Notes: generated by a model from the letters alone, not told the origin. A DNA stretch of 64,000 nt from Aldehydirespirator sp963662645 (GCA_963662645.2 OY759762.1:1612001-1676000), one strand, 5' to 3'; shown: positions 32,023 through 40,887, counted from the first letter of the stretch. Numbers and translations are program-made.

Positions 32023-32685
32023 ATGGCATCGAAGTCGACCCGGTTGGGCAGGCCGCCGGCAACGAGTTCGGCTGAGACGAGGGGCCGCATCATCGATGTG
32101 GCCCGCCGATGCTTCGCCGAGCTGGGCTACGAGGCGACCACGAATCAGGCGGTGGCCAGCGAGGCCGGGATCACCACCGGCGCGATCTACCACTACTTCG
32201 ACTCGAAGCTCGAGATCTACAAGGCCGTGCTGGACGAGGTGCAGGACCGGGTCTACAAGCGCTTTGGCGCAGCCGAACGCAGCGCCGACACCTTCGTGGG
32301 CAAGATCGAGGCCGTGCTCGAGACCGCCCATGAGCTCAACAACGACGACCCGTCACTGGCCCGGTTCCTGGGCGCGTCCCGCATCGATCGCCGGCGTATC
32401 GGCGAGCTCGCCAGCGAACTGGGCCGGGGGGACGCCCGGCGCAGCGAGTTCTTCGAGAACATCGTCGACTGCGGCATCTCCACGGGTGAGATCGCGCCCG
32501 GTGACCGGGCCGCGGTGCTGGCCTACATCCACGCCTTCACGATCGGCTTGACCGACGGGCTGTCGCACGACCAGCGCGATCACCGGCAGGCGCTCGACGG
32601 CTTCAAGCTGGTGCTGGAAGGCAAGATCGGGCGGGCCGAGCCGGGCGCTGCTCAGTGGTCGGAGGAGGCCTCCGCGATCCGGTGA
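32023..32685 (+). CDS. TetR-family transcriptional regulator
   Basis: 220 aa. The N-terminal HTH reads RGRIIDVARRCFAELGYEAT, TNQAVASEAGITTGAIYHYF and DSKLEIYKAV, the classical TetR pattern. The C-terminal helical ligand domain is of general type. It is divergent from the SDR/ThuA/E1/E2 operon and is its likely local repressor. The 3' end overlaps the convergent 71-aa gene by 34 bp. Confidence 0.95.
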   Translation: MASKSTRLGRPPATSSAETRGRIIDVARRCFAELGYEATTNQAVASEAGITTGAIYHYFDSKLEIYKAVLDEVQDRVYKRFGAAERSADTFVGKIEAVLETAHELNNDDPSLARFLGASRIDRRRIGELASELGRGDARRSEFFENIVDCGISTGEIAPGDRAAVLAYIHAFTIGLTDGLSHDQRDHRQALDGFKLVLEGKIGRAEPGAAQWSEEASAIR

Positions 32686-32867
32686 TGGGCCACCCTCGGC
32701 CCGGCGACCCAGCCGCACAACTGCGGGTCGCACTCCCGCAGATCGCCGGAGATCCATGATCCGTTGGGCCGGAACCGGCCCTGCCGATCACCGTCGGTGA
32801 CCAGCACGCCGCCGGTCCCGTCGGGCTCATAGAGCGCCCCGGTGAAGGGATGGCGCAGGCCCTTCAC
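32652..32867 (-). CDS. Small Rieske-oxygenase-associated protein (copy 1)
   Basis: 71 aa from GTG 32865-32867, which overlaps the TGA of the Rieske oxygenase gene (GTGA). The sequence opens LRHPFTGALYEPDGTGGVLV and contains GSWISGDLRECDPQLCGWV. A second protein at 52215 shares this pattern (LKHPLSGAMYDL, GVWISGDLRSCDPQMCNWI) and also abuts a Rieske gene. The conserved CDPQ-x-C pair could bind metal or a disulfide. I do not recognise a named family; an accessory or regulatory subunit of the oxygenase is a reasonable inference. Confidence 0.8.
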   Translation of the reverse strand: MKGLRHPFTGALYEPDGTGGVLVTDGDRQGRFRPNGSWISGDLRECDPQLCGWVAGPRVAHHRIAEASSDH

Positions 32868-34219
32868 AGTTCGGCCCCCACCCAGGCGTCAAGCTTGGCG
32901 TGGAGCCAGCGGATCTTCGACTCCTGGTAGTTGCTCAGCGTGACGCCCGGCTTGCGGGTGGTCTCCAGGCCCCGCTGGACCTTCTCCATGTTGAACAGAT
33001 CCTGGTTGAAGACCTTGCCCAGCATGCCCAGCTCCGGTGCGTCGGTGAAGCTCTCGTGCTCCTCGAGGAAGTGAACCGGCGCACCGGGGGGCTTCTCGCC
33101 GCAGTAGGGGGCCAGGAAGATGCACTCCATGAGGGAGCTGCGATGGTCGTCGCCGTTGGGGCGGAACCGGTAGACGATCCGGTTGAAGGCACCCCACGGA
33201 TGGAAGTTGGGAAAGATCGTGTAGTCGATGCTGTCCATCATCTCGGCGTCGGACATCCGGTCGACCCACTCGCCGGCCACGGGCCGCCACCGGTCCCGGC
33301 TGGCGGCCGCTCCCATGGCGCGCATCGACTGGTCCGGTGACACCGGAATCGGTGTGGGTTCGTCGACTCGTGTATCGGTCATGGCCCGCATCATGTCGTC
33401 CTCGGTGGGGGTCCAGTCCAGCAGCGGGCTGGGAGTGCCGCCGGGGGTGACGGCCCGGGCGAAGTTCTCCCAGATGTCGACCTGGGTGTTGGTGTCACCG
33501 AGATAGGGGGCGATCTGGGGATGGGTGGCGTTGACGTGGAAGGCTTCGCAGAACGCCTCCTGGGCGATCTTCCAGTTGGCGTGGATCACCTTGGCCACAT
33601 GGGCCTGGGTGTAGCGGTTGGCCAGGTCCCACACCTCGAACTGCTCGGTGATCTCGCCGAGGAAGTCCTCCAGCGGCTCGGCGTCGGGATCGGGATTGAT
33701 CATCACGAAGCCGGCCCACGTGCCCACCTTGCACTCAGGCAGAGAGAACTCCTCGTCTCGAACCTGCTCGAAGTCCCACCGGGCCGGCACGTGCTTGAGC
33801 GCGCCGTCGAGGGTCCAGGCAAAGCCGTGGAACGGGCAGCGGATCTCGCTGCAGCGCCCGGCGTACTCCTTCAGGCGCCGGCCGCGGTGCAGGCAGGCGT
33901 TGGGATAGGCCTTGATCTCGCCGGGCGCGGTGCGGATGACGATGTAGGAGTCGCGCACGATCTCGTACAGGACATGGTCGCCGACCTCTGGAATGTCGTC
34001 GGTCCGGCAGGCGAACTGCCAGACCGACCGCCACAGGGTGCGGGCTTCCCGCTCGTGCCACTCCCGTGAGATGTAGCGGGAGATGTCGACGTCGCCGCTG
34101 CCCATGTAGCGGGGCGACTCCAAGCGCAGCACGTCGGGCACCGGATGGGTGTCGGTGTCGAGCAGCTCCTGGTAGCTGATGCCCGGCGAGCGGGCCGATC
34201 CCGGCTGGGTCGAACTCAT
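32864..34219 (-). CDS. Rieske non-heme iron oxygenase, large subunit
   Basis: 451 aa from ATG 34217-34219 with GAGGAGG upstream. The Rieske motif is CLHRGRRLKEY then CPFHGF (C-x-H, C-x-x-H). The mononuclear iron site is in EAFCEAFHVNATHPQ (H-x4-H), with a later Asp or Glu expected. The N-terminal YQELLDTDTHPVPDVLR is shared with the paralogue at 52439. Substrates of this clade are unknown; aromatic or steroid-like hydroxylation is plausible. It is coupled to the truncated SDR frame upstream (ATGA) and the 71-aa gene downstream (GTGA). Confidence 0.95.
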   Translation of the reverse strand: MSSTQPGSARSPGISYQELLDTDTHPVPDVLRLESPRYMGSGDVDISRYISREWHEREARTLWRSVWQFACRTDDIPEVGDHVLYEIVRDSYIVIRTAPGEIKAYPNACLHRGRRLKEYAGRCSEIRCPFHGFAWTLDGALKHVPARWDFEQVRDEEFSLPECKVGTWAGFVMINPDPDAEPLEDFLGEITEQFEVWDLANRYTQAHVAKVIHANWKIAQEAFCEAFHVNATHPQIAPYLGDTNTQVDIWENFARAVTPGGTPSPLLDWTPTEDDMMRAMTDTRVDEPTPIPVSPDQSMRAMGAAASRDRWRPVAGEWVDRMSDAEMMDSIDYTIFPNFHPWGAFNRIVYRFRPNGDDHRSSLMECIFLAPYCGEKPPGAPVHFLEEHESFTDAPELGMLGKVFNQDLFNMEKVQRGLETTRKPGVTLSNYQESKIRWLHAKLDAWVGAEL

Positions 34220-34452
34220 TGGCCGTCCCTCCTCTGGTAACTCGTCGTGCGCTGGGTGCGGCCCCCGGCCACGAGTATCAGCTGACCGGTGACCCACGAC
34301 GCCGCATCAGACGCGAGATACGCGACGGCGGCGATGTCGCATCCGAAGTCGGCCAGACCCCAGGCAATCGCCCGTCCGATGCCCCGCCCGGAGCCGGTTA
34401 CGACGGCCACCCGGCCACCCATGTCGAACGAGTCGCGCAGGCTCACTAGCAC
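34216..34452 (-). pseudogene. Internally deleted SDR, frame preserved
   Basis: 78 aa from GTG. The N-terminal Rossmann start is intact (GRVAVVTGSGRGIGRAIAWG, LADFGCDIAAV), but it runs straight into the C-terminal segment of an SDR (VAYLASDAASWVTGQLILVA). About 150 residues are missing, including NNAG, the catalytic Ser and the YxxxK pair. The frame is retained and its TGA overlaps the Rieske ATG (ATGA), so it may survive as a translational coupler. Catalysis is not possible. Confidence 0.8.
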
Positions 34453-34453
34453 A

Positions 34454-34475
34454 AAACTAACTCAGCGATTAGTTT
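34454..34475. promoter_or_regulatory. Perfect inverted repeat operator candidate, AAACTAA/TTAGTTT
   Basis: AAACTAA (34454-34460) and TTAGTTT (34469-34475), 8 bp apart, lie between the SDR remnant/Rieske operon and the DUF35/thiolase operon. A TATAAA hexamer follows near 34499. The form is typical of TetR-family sites; the TetR encoded at 32023 is the nearest candidate. Confidence 0.55.
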
Positions 34476-34531
34476 CGGGCAACGGCCCTCGTGGAACCTA
34501 TAAATTGGGTTCCGGCATTCAGGAGGTTCCA

Positions 34532-34972
34532 TTGAGACAGGTCCCGGTTGCGGAAGGCCTCTTCACATGGCCATCCGACGAGCCCCGCCTCATCGCCAGC
34601 CGCTGCCTCGACTGCGACAACCACATGTTTCCCACCCAGAGGGACTGTCCCAAGTGCAGCGGCTCGTCGACCGAGGCGGTGAAGCTGGGCCGCGCCGGCG
34701 TGCTGTGGACCTGGACGGTGCAGGGCTACCCGCCCAAGTCGCCGCCCTTCGCGGGAAACTCCGACCCCAAGTCGTTCCAGCCGTTCGGTGTGGGGTATGT
34801 GGAGGTCGACGGCAAGGTGCGGGTGGAGTCCCGGCTGACGGTCGCGGAGCCGGAGCAGTTGGAGATCGACATGGAGATGGAGATGGTGATCGAGCCGCTG
34901 TTCGTGAACGAGGACGGGGACGAAGTCGTGACGTTCGCATTCGCCCCGAAGGGAGGGTCCAACCATGACTGA
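34532..34972 (+). CDS. DUF35 OB-fold, zinc-ribbon acyl-CoA-associated protein
   Basis: 146 aa from TTG 34532-34534, chosen because AGGAGG sits 5 nt upstream and no ATG is near. The zinc ribbon is CLDCDNHMFPTQRDCPKC, followed by an OB fold (TWTVQGYPP, FGVGYVEVDGKVRVESRL). Such proteins partner the thiolase-like enzymes of steroid side-chain degradation and related pathways. The next gene overlaps its end by 8 bp, supporting a heteromer with the thiolase. Confidence 0.92.
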   Translation: MRQVPVAEGLFTWPSDEPRLIASRCLDCDNHMFPTQRDCPKCSGSSTEAVKLGRAGVLWTWTVQGYPPKSPPFAGNSDPKSFQPFGVGYVEVDGKVRVESRLTVAEPEQLEIDMEMEMVIEPLFVNEDGDEVVTFAFAPKGGSNHD

Positions 34973-36113
34973 CGACGTAGCCATCGTAGGTATCGGCATG
35001 CACCCGTTCGGGCGCACCGACGGTGTATCGGGCATCGATCAGGGCGTGGTCGCGGTGAGGCGGGCCCTGGCCGACGCCGGCGTGGAGTGGGACGACATCC
35101 AGTTCGCCTTCGGCGGCAGCGACGCGGCCGGCAACGCCGACACCATGGTGGCGAAGCTGGGGCTGACCGGGCTGCAGTTCATCAACGTGGCCAACGGCTG
35201 CGCCACCGGGGGATCGGCGCTGTTCGCGGCCTACAACTCGATCAAGGCCGGGATGTTCGACCTGGGAATCGCGGTCGGCTTCGACAAGCACGAGCGGGGC
35301 GCGTTCCGGGTCGACACCGAGGCCTGGGGACTGGGCGAGTGGTACGGCGAGTCCGGCCTGGCCCTGACCACGCAGTTCTTCGGCATGAAGCTCAACCGCT
35401 ACATGCACGACCACGGCATCACCGAGCCCACCCTGGCGAGGGTGGCCGAGAAGGCCTACCGCAACGGGTCCAAGAACCCGATGGCGTGGCGGCGCCGACC
35501 GCTGAGCATCGCAGAGATCAGCGAGTCGCCGATGCTGTCATACCCGCTCACCAAGTACATGTTCTGCTCCCCCGGCGAGGGCGGCGCGGCCTTGGTCCTG
35601 TCGTCGGCCGAGAAGGCTCGCAAATACACCGACACACCCGTGTATCTGAAGGCGGCCGTGGTCCGCTCCCGGCGGTTCGGATCGTTCGAGGTCATGGCGC
35701 CGCACCTGCCCCCCGAGTGGTCCGACGGGCCAACCGCGGACGCGTCGAGGGCCGCCTTCGAGATGGCCGGGATCGGGCCCGAAGACGTCGACGTGGCCCA
35801 GTTGCAGGACACCGAGGTCGGTGCCGAAATCATGCACATGGCCGAGAACGGCTTCTGCCAGCACGGCGAGCAGGAGCACATGATCGCCATGGGCGAGACC
35901 GAGATCGACGGCCGGCTGCCGGTCAACACCGACGGCGGCTGCATAGCCAACGGCGAGCCTGTCGGCGCGTCCGGGCTGCGCCAGGTGTACGAGAACGTGC
36001 TGCAGCTCCGCGGCGCTGCCGGCGAGCACCAGGTTCCCGGCGACCCGCAGGTGGGCTACACCCACGTCTACGGGGCTCCGGGCATATCGGGTGTCACCAT
36101 CCTCGCTCGCTGA
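34965..36113 (+). CDS. Thiolase-like (lipid-transfer/SCP-x type) acetyl-CoA C-acyltransferase
   Basis: 382 aa. The active-site Cys is in NVANGCATGGSALF, the later substrate loop is NTDGGCIANGEPVGASG, and the C-terminus has THVYGAPGISGVTILAR. This matches the SCP-x/Ltp2-type class, which often lacks the standard C-terminal Cys-Gly motif and needs a DUF35 partner. Ltp2-type enzymes do retro-aldol or thiolytic cleavage in side-chain catabolism. It overlaps the DUF35 gene, so they are translated together. Confidence 0.92.
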   Translation: MTDDVAIVGIGMHPFGRTDGVSGIDQGVVAVRRALADAGVEWDDIQFAFGGSDAAGNADTMVAKLGLTGLQFINVANGCATGGSALFAAYNSIKAGMFDLGIAVGFDKHERGAFRVDTEAWGLGEWYGESGLALTTQFFGMKLNRYMHDHGITEPTLARVAEKAYRNGSKNPMAWRRRPLSIAEISESPMLSYPLTKYMFCSPGEGGAALVLSSAEKARKYTDTPVYLKAAVVRSRRFGSFEVMAPHLPPEWSDGPTADASRAAFEMAGIGPEDVDVAQLQDTEVGAEIMHMAENGFCQHGEQEHMIAMGETEIDGRLPVNTDGGCIANGEPVGASGLRQVYENVLQLRGAAGEHQVPGDPQVGYTHVYGAPGISGVTILAR

Positions 36114-36143
36114 CGTGCACACCCCAGAGCGAGGAGTCGTCCG

Positions 36144-36575
36144 GTGAGCCGTGACGACATCGAGGACCTCGTGCATCGCTACTCGGACGCGGTGGTGCAT
36201 CGCGACGCCGAGCAGTGGGCCTCCACGTGGGCACCAGAAGGTGTATGGGACTTGGGCGGCGAGAGACTCGTCAAGGGGCGCAAGGCCATCGTCGAGCGAT
36301 GGCTCGAGTCGATGGCCCGCTATCCGGTCGTGGTGCAGACCGTGCTCAACGGGGCTGTCGAACTGGACGAAGACGCGGGCACCGGCTCCGGCCGGTGGTA
36401 CGTGCAGGAGATGGCGCGCCGGACCGACGGCGAGGCGGTGGTCATGGTGGCCCACTACGACGATGCCTACGTGCGCGTCGACGGCGGCTGGAGGTTCGCA
36501 GCGCGCAAGCTGAGCATCCACTACCGGGGGCCGGCCGACATCTCCGGCACCTTCGCAGCAGAGGCCGGCGACTGA
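36144..36575 (+). CDS. SnoaL/NTF2-like protein
   Basis: 143 aa from GTG 36144 with AGGAG upstream. It shows the NTF2 pattern IEDLVHRYSDAVVHRDAEQW, WAPEGVWDLGG, then GSGRWYVQEMARRTDGEAVV and WRFAARKLSIHYRGPADI. Proteins like this often serve as hydratases or dehydratases in acyl-CoA or polyketide routes. It lies in the acyl-CoA operon between thiolase and acyl-CoA ligase, so action on a CoA ester is plausible. Confidence 0.88.
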   Translation: MSRDDIEDLVHRYSDAVVHRDAEQWASTWAPEGVWDLGGERLVKGRKAIVERWLESMARYPVVVQTVLNGAVELDEDAGTGSGRWYVQEMARRTDGEAVVMVAHYDDAYVRVDGGWRFAARKLSIHYRGPADISGTFAAEAGD

Positions 36576-36576
36576 G

Positions 36577-38109
36577 GTGCCGGCGTTCTGTAGCCTGCTG
36601 GCCCGCGACCGGCCCGGCGAGACGGCTCTCGTGGACGGTGGACGAGCCTTCGGATGGGCCGAGGTCGACTCCATCCTCAATCGCGCTGCCGGAGTGCTGC
36701 TCGCGGCCGACCTCGGCCCATCCCGCCGCGTGGCCGTCTTCGCCGAGAACGCGGCGGAGACCGCGTTCGCTCATCTGGGCGGCCTACTCGGCGGAGCGTC
36801 GACCGTCCCGGTGAGCTTCCATCTCACCGCCGCGGAGACCGCCTACATCCTGGAGGAGTCCGACTCGCGGATCCTCTTCGTCGGACCCGAGACCGCGTCG
36901 CGCGGTGTGGAGGCCGCCCAACAGGCGGGAGTCGAGACGGTCGTGGGCTGGGGAGAGGGGCTCCCCGACGAGTTGACGTCTTGGGATCAGTGGCTTGCCG
37001 CCGGACCGGACGAGAACCCGCCCGACAGCGTGGTGCCCCTGCCCAACCTGATGTTCACGTCGGGCACCACCGGCCGGCCCAAGGGCACGGACTTGCCGCC
37101 CACGATGTTCGCGGGCGGCGCGACGATGGTCGAGCACCTGGAAGCGCTCAGACTCAGCCGGTTCGCCGCCCACGGCACCCACCTGGTGGTCGGCCCCATG
37201 TACCACACCGGCCCGTTGACAGGGACGCGAACCCTCCTCACCGGCGTCCCGTCGGTGATCCTGGGCCGGTTCGACGCCGAGGCTACGCTGGCAGCAATCG
37301 AGCGCCATCACGTTGAGACCTCCGTCATGGTCCCCACCCATTTCGCGCGCCTGCTGGCCCTGCCGGCCGCGGTCCGGGACCGCTACGACGTCTCCTCGAT
37401 GAGGCTTGTAGTGCATACCGGTGCCAAGTGCCCCGACGACGTGAAGCGGGCCATGATCGACTGGTGGGGCCCCGTCTTCGTCGAGGCCTACGGCGCCACC
37501 GAGGTGGGCTCGACCTGCACCATCTCCAGCGAGGACTGGTTGACCCATCCCGGGTCGGTGGGCCGGCCGGTGCCGCCGTTCGAGGCCCTGGTGGTCGACG
37601 ACGACGACCGCCCGGTGCCGCCCAACACCGAGGGCAGGCTGTACTTCCGGGACACCACCGGCCGGGGCGTCGTGTACCACAACGATCCCGAGAAGTCCCG
37701 AGCGGTCCATCTGCAGCCGGGCGTGTTCACCCTCGGTGAGATGGGTTACGTCGATGACGACGGCTTCGTGTACATCACCGACCGGTTCTCGGACATGGTG
37801 GTCTCCGGCGGCGTGAACCTCTACCCGGCGGAGGCCGAGAACGTGCTCATCGAGCATCCGGGCGTGGCCGATGTCGCCTGTATCGGCATTCCCCATCACG
37901 AGATGGGCGAGGAGATGAGAGCACTAGTGGTGGCGGCCGACGGCTGGAAGCCCGACGGCGGCGCGATCCTGGACTTCTGCCGTGAGCGCCTGTCGCCCAT
38001 CAAGTGCCCGCGATCGGTCGAGTTCGTCGACGACCTCGGCCGCAGCGCCATGGGAAAGCTAAACAAGCGGGCGCTGCGAGCCCCGTACTGGAGGAGAGAC
38101 GATGACTAA
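36577..38109 (+). CDS. AMP-dependent acyl-CoA synthetase/ligase
   Basis: 510 aa from GTG 36577, immediately after the previous stop. ANL-family motifs are the P-loop FTSGTTGRPKGTDLPP, the acyl-binding EAYGATEVGSTCTIS, the core YITDRFSDMVVSGGVNLYPA and the C-terminal Lys in RSAMGKLNKRALR (GKLNK). It activates a carboxylic acid to the CoA thioester feeding the thiolase. The 3' end overlaps the LLM gene by 8 bp. Confidence 0.95.
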   Translation: MPAFCSLLARDRPGETALVDGGRAFGWAEVDSILNRAAGVLLAADLGPSRRVAVFAENAAETAFAHLGGLLGGASTVPVSFHLTAAETAYILEESDSRILFVGPETASRGVEAAQQAGVETVVGWGEGLPDELTSWDQWLAAGPDENPPDSVVPLPNLMFTSGTTGRPKGTDLPPTMFAGGATMVEHLEALRLSRFAAHGTHLVVGPMYHTGPLTGTRTLLTGVPSVILGRFDAEATLAAIERHHVETSVMVPTHFARLLALPAAVRDRYDVSSMRLVVHTGAKCPDDVKRAMIDWWGPVFVEAYGATEVGSTCTISSEDWLTHPGSVGRPVPPFEALVVDDDDRPVPPNTEGRLYFRDTTGRGVVYHNDPEKSRAVHLQPGVFTLGEMGYVDDDGFVYITDRFSDMVVSGGVNLYPAEAENVLIEHPGVADVACIGIPHHEMGEEMRALVVAADGWKPDGGAILDFCRERLSPIKCPRSVEFVDDLGRSAMGKLNKRALRAPYWRRDDD

Positions 38110-39073
38110 CCCATTCCGGTTCGCGGTCTATTCCTATTCGGCGGCGTCCGCGGCGGACTGGCGCCAGCAGGCCCGCAGGGCCGAGGATCTGGGCTACAGC
38201 ACGTTCTTCACCGCCGACCATCACATCGGGCCCGGCCCCGCCCTCGCCGCGTCCAGAGCGGGCGTCCAGGACCTGGCCGCCATCCCCGCCATCATGGCCG
38301 CAGCCGACGTCACATCGACGATCAACGTCGGGTGCCGGGTCCTCGGTACGGACTACCGCCATCCGGTGGTACTGGCCAAGGAACTGGCCTCTGTGGACAT
38401 GCTGTCGGACGGGCGCCTGGAGGTCGGGCTGGGCTGCGGCTGGATGGCCGACGAGTACCAGGCGATGGGCATCACCTATGACCGGGCCGGTGTTCGCATC
38501 GACCGCATGTCCGAGACCCTCGCAGTCATACGGGCCTGCTTCGGCGACGGCGAGGTGGATATCGACGGCACCCACTTCCAGGTAGCCGGATTCGAGGGTG
38601 TGCCCAAGCCGGTACGGCCGGGCGGGCCGCCCATCATGATCGGGGGCGGGGCGCGCCGAGTGCTGGGGCTGGCCGGCCGTGAGGCCGACATCGTGAGCGT
38701 CAACCTCGACAACCGCGCCGGGCGGCTGGGCCCGGAGGGCACGACCAGTGGCAGCAGGGCGCACACCGCCCGGAAGATCGAGTGGGTCAAGGCCGGGGCC
38801 GGCGACCGGTTCGACCAGATCGAGCTCGAGATCGGGGCCTACTTCACCGTGGTGACCGACGACCGCCAGGGCGCCATAGAAGGCATCGCGGGCCGGTTCG
38901 GCGCTGATCCCGCCGTCTTCGCCGACCACGCTCACACGCTCATCGGCTCAGTCGACGGCATCTGCGAACAGCTGGAGTCCCGGCGCGAGACCTACGGCTT
39001 CTCCTACATCACCGTCGGCACGCGAGTCGCCGAGGACTTCGCGCCGGTGGTCGAGCGCCTGACCGGGACCTGA
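38102..39073 (+). CDS. LLM-class F420-dependent oxidoreductase
   Basis: 323 aa. N-terminal FRFAVYSYSAASAADWRQQA, FFTADHHIG, RLEVGLGCGWMADEYQAMGI and VPKPVRPGGPPIMIGGGARR are typical of the TIGR03621/luciferase-like class. The last segment IGSVDGICEQLESRRETYGF matches the C-terminal helix. It is the fifth gene of the acyl-CoA operon and may reduce or oxidise an intermediate using F420. It converges on the VOC gene. Confidence 0.93.
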   Translation: MTNPFRFAVYSYSAASAADWRQQARRAEDLGYSTFFTADHHIGPGPALAASRAGVQDLAAIPAIMAAADVTSTINVGCRVLGTDYRHPVVLAKELASVDMLSDGRLEVGLGCGWMADEYQAMGITYDRAGVRIDRMSETLAVIRACFGDGEVDIDGTHFQVAGFEGVPKPVRPGGPPIMIGGGARRVLGLAGREADIVSVNLDNRAGRLGPEGTTSGSRAHTARKIEWVKAGAGDRFDQIELEIGAYFTVVTDDRQGAIEGIAGRFGADPAVFADHAHTLIGSVDGICEQLESRRETYGFSYITVGTRVAEDFAPVVERLTGT

Positions 39074-39094
39074 TAGCGGCGGCGCGGCCCGGTC

Positions 39095-39562
39095 TCAGCC
39101 CCCGGCCCACCAGGCTTCGAAGAACGGTTGGATCTCGCGGCTGACGACCTCGACCAGCAGGCCGGACGGCGGCTGGAGGTAGGCGAAGATGCCGCAGGTG
39201 CCGTCGGCGGCGGGATCGCTGCGGCAGGCTTCGAGCGACCAGCCGAGGGAGATGAGCCGTTCGGCCTCGGCGTCGACGTCGTCGACCCACACGCCGATGT
39301 GGTGGGTGCCGGGCGCGTCGCCGGCGTCCCAGACCGATCCGCCGGAGCCCTCGACCAGCTCGATGTGCATAGGCCCCTCAACGGAGTAGCAGAACCGCAG
39401 CGGCACCCTCTCGAGGCCGCGTGCGGGCGTCCAGACCGGCTGGTCGGCGCGGGCCCGCGGCTCCGCCCACGTCACACCCAGCGCGGGGCCGAGCTGCTGC
39501 ATGGACGCGTCGAGGTCGGCGACCCGCACGCCCACATGGAAAGCCTCGCCCATGTCGATCAT
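39095..39562 (-). CDS. Glyoxalase/VOC superfamily protein
   Basis: 155 aa from ATG 39560-39562. Two VOC beta-alpha-beta modules are visible: AFHVGVRVADLDASMQQLGP with the first His, and GTHHIGVWVDDVDAEAERLI with the second. Glu in MHIELVEG and Glu in LLVEVVSREIQ complete a four-ligand metal site. This is consistent with dioxygenase, isomerase or epimerase activity. It follows the amidohydrolase stop by 13 bp, so they are co-transcribed. Confidence 0.9.
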   Translation of the reverse strand: MIDMGEAFHVGVRVADLDASMQQLGPALGVTWAEPRARADQPVWTPARGLERVPLRFCYSVEGPMHIELVEGSGGSVWDAGDAPGTHHIGVWVDDVDAEAERLISLGWSLEACRSDPAADGTCGIFAYLQPPSGLLVEVVSREIQPFFEAWWAGG

Positions 39563-39575
39563 GGTGCGGAAGGCC

Positions 39576-40865
39576 TCACGTCCAGTGGTCGCCCTCCCGG
39601 AAGGCCATGCCCAGGCGAGCCTGGGGCGAGTCGGGGATCTCCTCGAGCGGGGTGCTGATCTCGTCGATCGTCGGCCCGAACTGGTCGGCCAGGGCCCGCA
39701 TCTTGTCGGGGTCGAAGCTGTAGCAGCGCAGGGCGTTCTCGCCCAGCATCTTGCGGATGTCCTCGACGGGAAGACCGGCGAGCGTGTTGCGCAGACTCTC
39801 CCGGGTGTGGGGCCAGGTGCCCTCGACATGGGGGTAGTCGGAGCCCCACATCACGCTGTCGAGACCGACGTCGTGGCGGGCGTTGGCCTCGGTCCGGGAC
39901 ATGAAGCTCGCCCCCACGAAGCAGTGCCTCTGCCAGTACTCGGTCGGTGTGAGCTCGAGCACGGCCCGGCCCTGCGCCCCCAGATTGCTGTTGAGGGTGC
40001 TGTCGAGGTCGCTGAGAGTGCGGGGGATCCAGTCGGCGAGCAGCTCCGCGAAGGTGAGCTTCAGGCCGGGATGGCGGTCGAACACGCCGGTCCACATCAG
40101 CCACCACAGATGCCGGGTGCTGAAGAAGAAGGCCTCGGTGAGCGTCAACAGGATGTTGGCGACATGCCCGAACGGGTAGTGCTGGGCCGGGATGGAGTCC
40201 ACGCCGTGGGTGTTGAGGGGCATGTTGTACTCCTCGCACACCGACCACAGCGGCTCGTAGATCTCGTCGTGGAGGCCCGGGTACTCGCCCGAGGGCGCCA
40301 CCCCGGGGAAGGCGATACCGCCCCGCAGGCCGTTCTCGGCGGCCCACTGGACCTCCTTCACGGCCGAGTCCACGTCCTCGATCTCGATCTGGGCGATCCC
40401 GAAGAACCGGTCCGGGTAGGCGGAGCAGAAGTCGGCCAGCCAGCGGTTGTAGATGCGGGCACCGGCGACACGCTGCTGGATCGAGGGCACCGGAAGCCCC
40501 AGCGGCGCCCGCTCGCGGTACTCGGGGCTGAACGGGCGGGGGCCGTTCGGGAAGATGACGCAGCCGACGACGCCGTCGGCCTCCTCGTGGCGGGCCTTCA
40601 CGTCGGGGTCCCGGGTGCCGGGTCCGAAGCCCTGCTCCTGCTGGAGCGTGTTCATCTCCTCGGACTTGCCCTGGGCCTTGCCGACGCTGGAGTGGTCGCG
40701 GAAGGCCTGCCGGGTCTCGAGCTCGGCCTGGTAGGCCGCCATGTGCTTCTGCTCGACATAGTCGGCGAAGCCCTCGAAGGGTGGGCTGGCATGGGTGTCC
40801 GACGAGATCATCATGAGCCGCTCGCCGGCAAGCCCCTCACGTTCGTCAACCGTTTGAAGAGCCAT
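39576..40865 (-). CDS. Amidohydrolase_2 family metal-dependent hydrolase/decarboxylase
   Basis: 429 aa. Markers of the ACMSD-type family are ISSDTHASPP (DTH near the N-terminus), RIYNRWLADFCSAYPDRFFG, NTHGVD, GVFDRHPGLKLTFAEL and VMWGSDYPHVEGTWPHTRES (the late Asp of the metal site). These enzymes hydrolyse or decarboxylate ring-cleavage or aromatic acids. It lies 48 bp after the TetR gene with a direct repeat in between, suggesting direct local control. Confidence 0.93.
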   Translation of the reverse strand: MALQTVDEREGLAGERLMMISSDTHASPPFEGFADYVEQKHMAAYQAELETRQAFRDHSSVGKAQGKSEEMNTLQQEQGFGPGTRDPDVKARHEEADGVVGCVIFPNGPRPFSPEYRERAPLGLPVPSIQQRVAGARIYNRWLADFCSAYPDRFFGIAQIEIEDVDSAVKEVQWAAENGLRGGIAFPGVAPSGEYPGLHDEIYEPLWSVCEEYNMPLNTHGVDSIPAQHYPFGHVANILLTLTEAFFFSTRHLWWLMWTGVFDRHPGLKLTFAELLADWIPRTLSDLDSTLNSNLGAQGRAVLELTPTEYWQRHCFVGASFMSRTEANARHDVGLDSVMWGSDYPHVEGTWPHTRESLRNTLAGLPVEDIRKMLGENALRCYSFDPDKMRALADQFGPTIDEISTPLEEIPDSPQARLGMAFREGDHWT

Positions 40866-40887
40866 CGCTGTCCCCCGATGAATTGTC

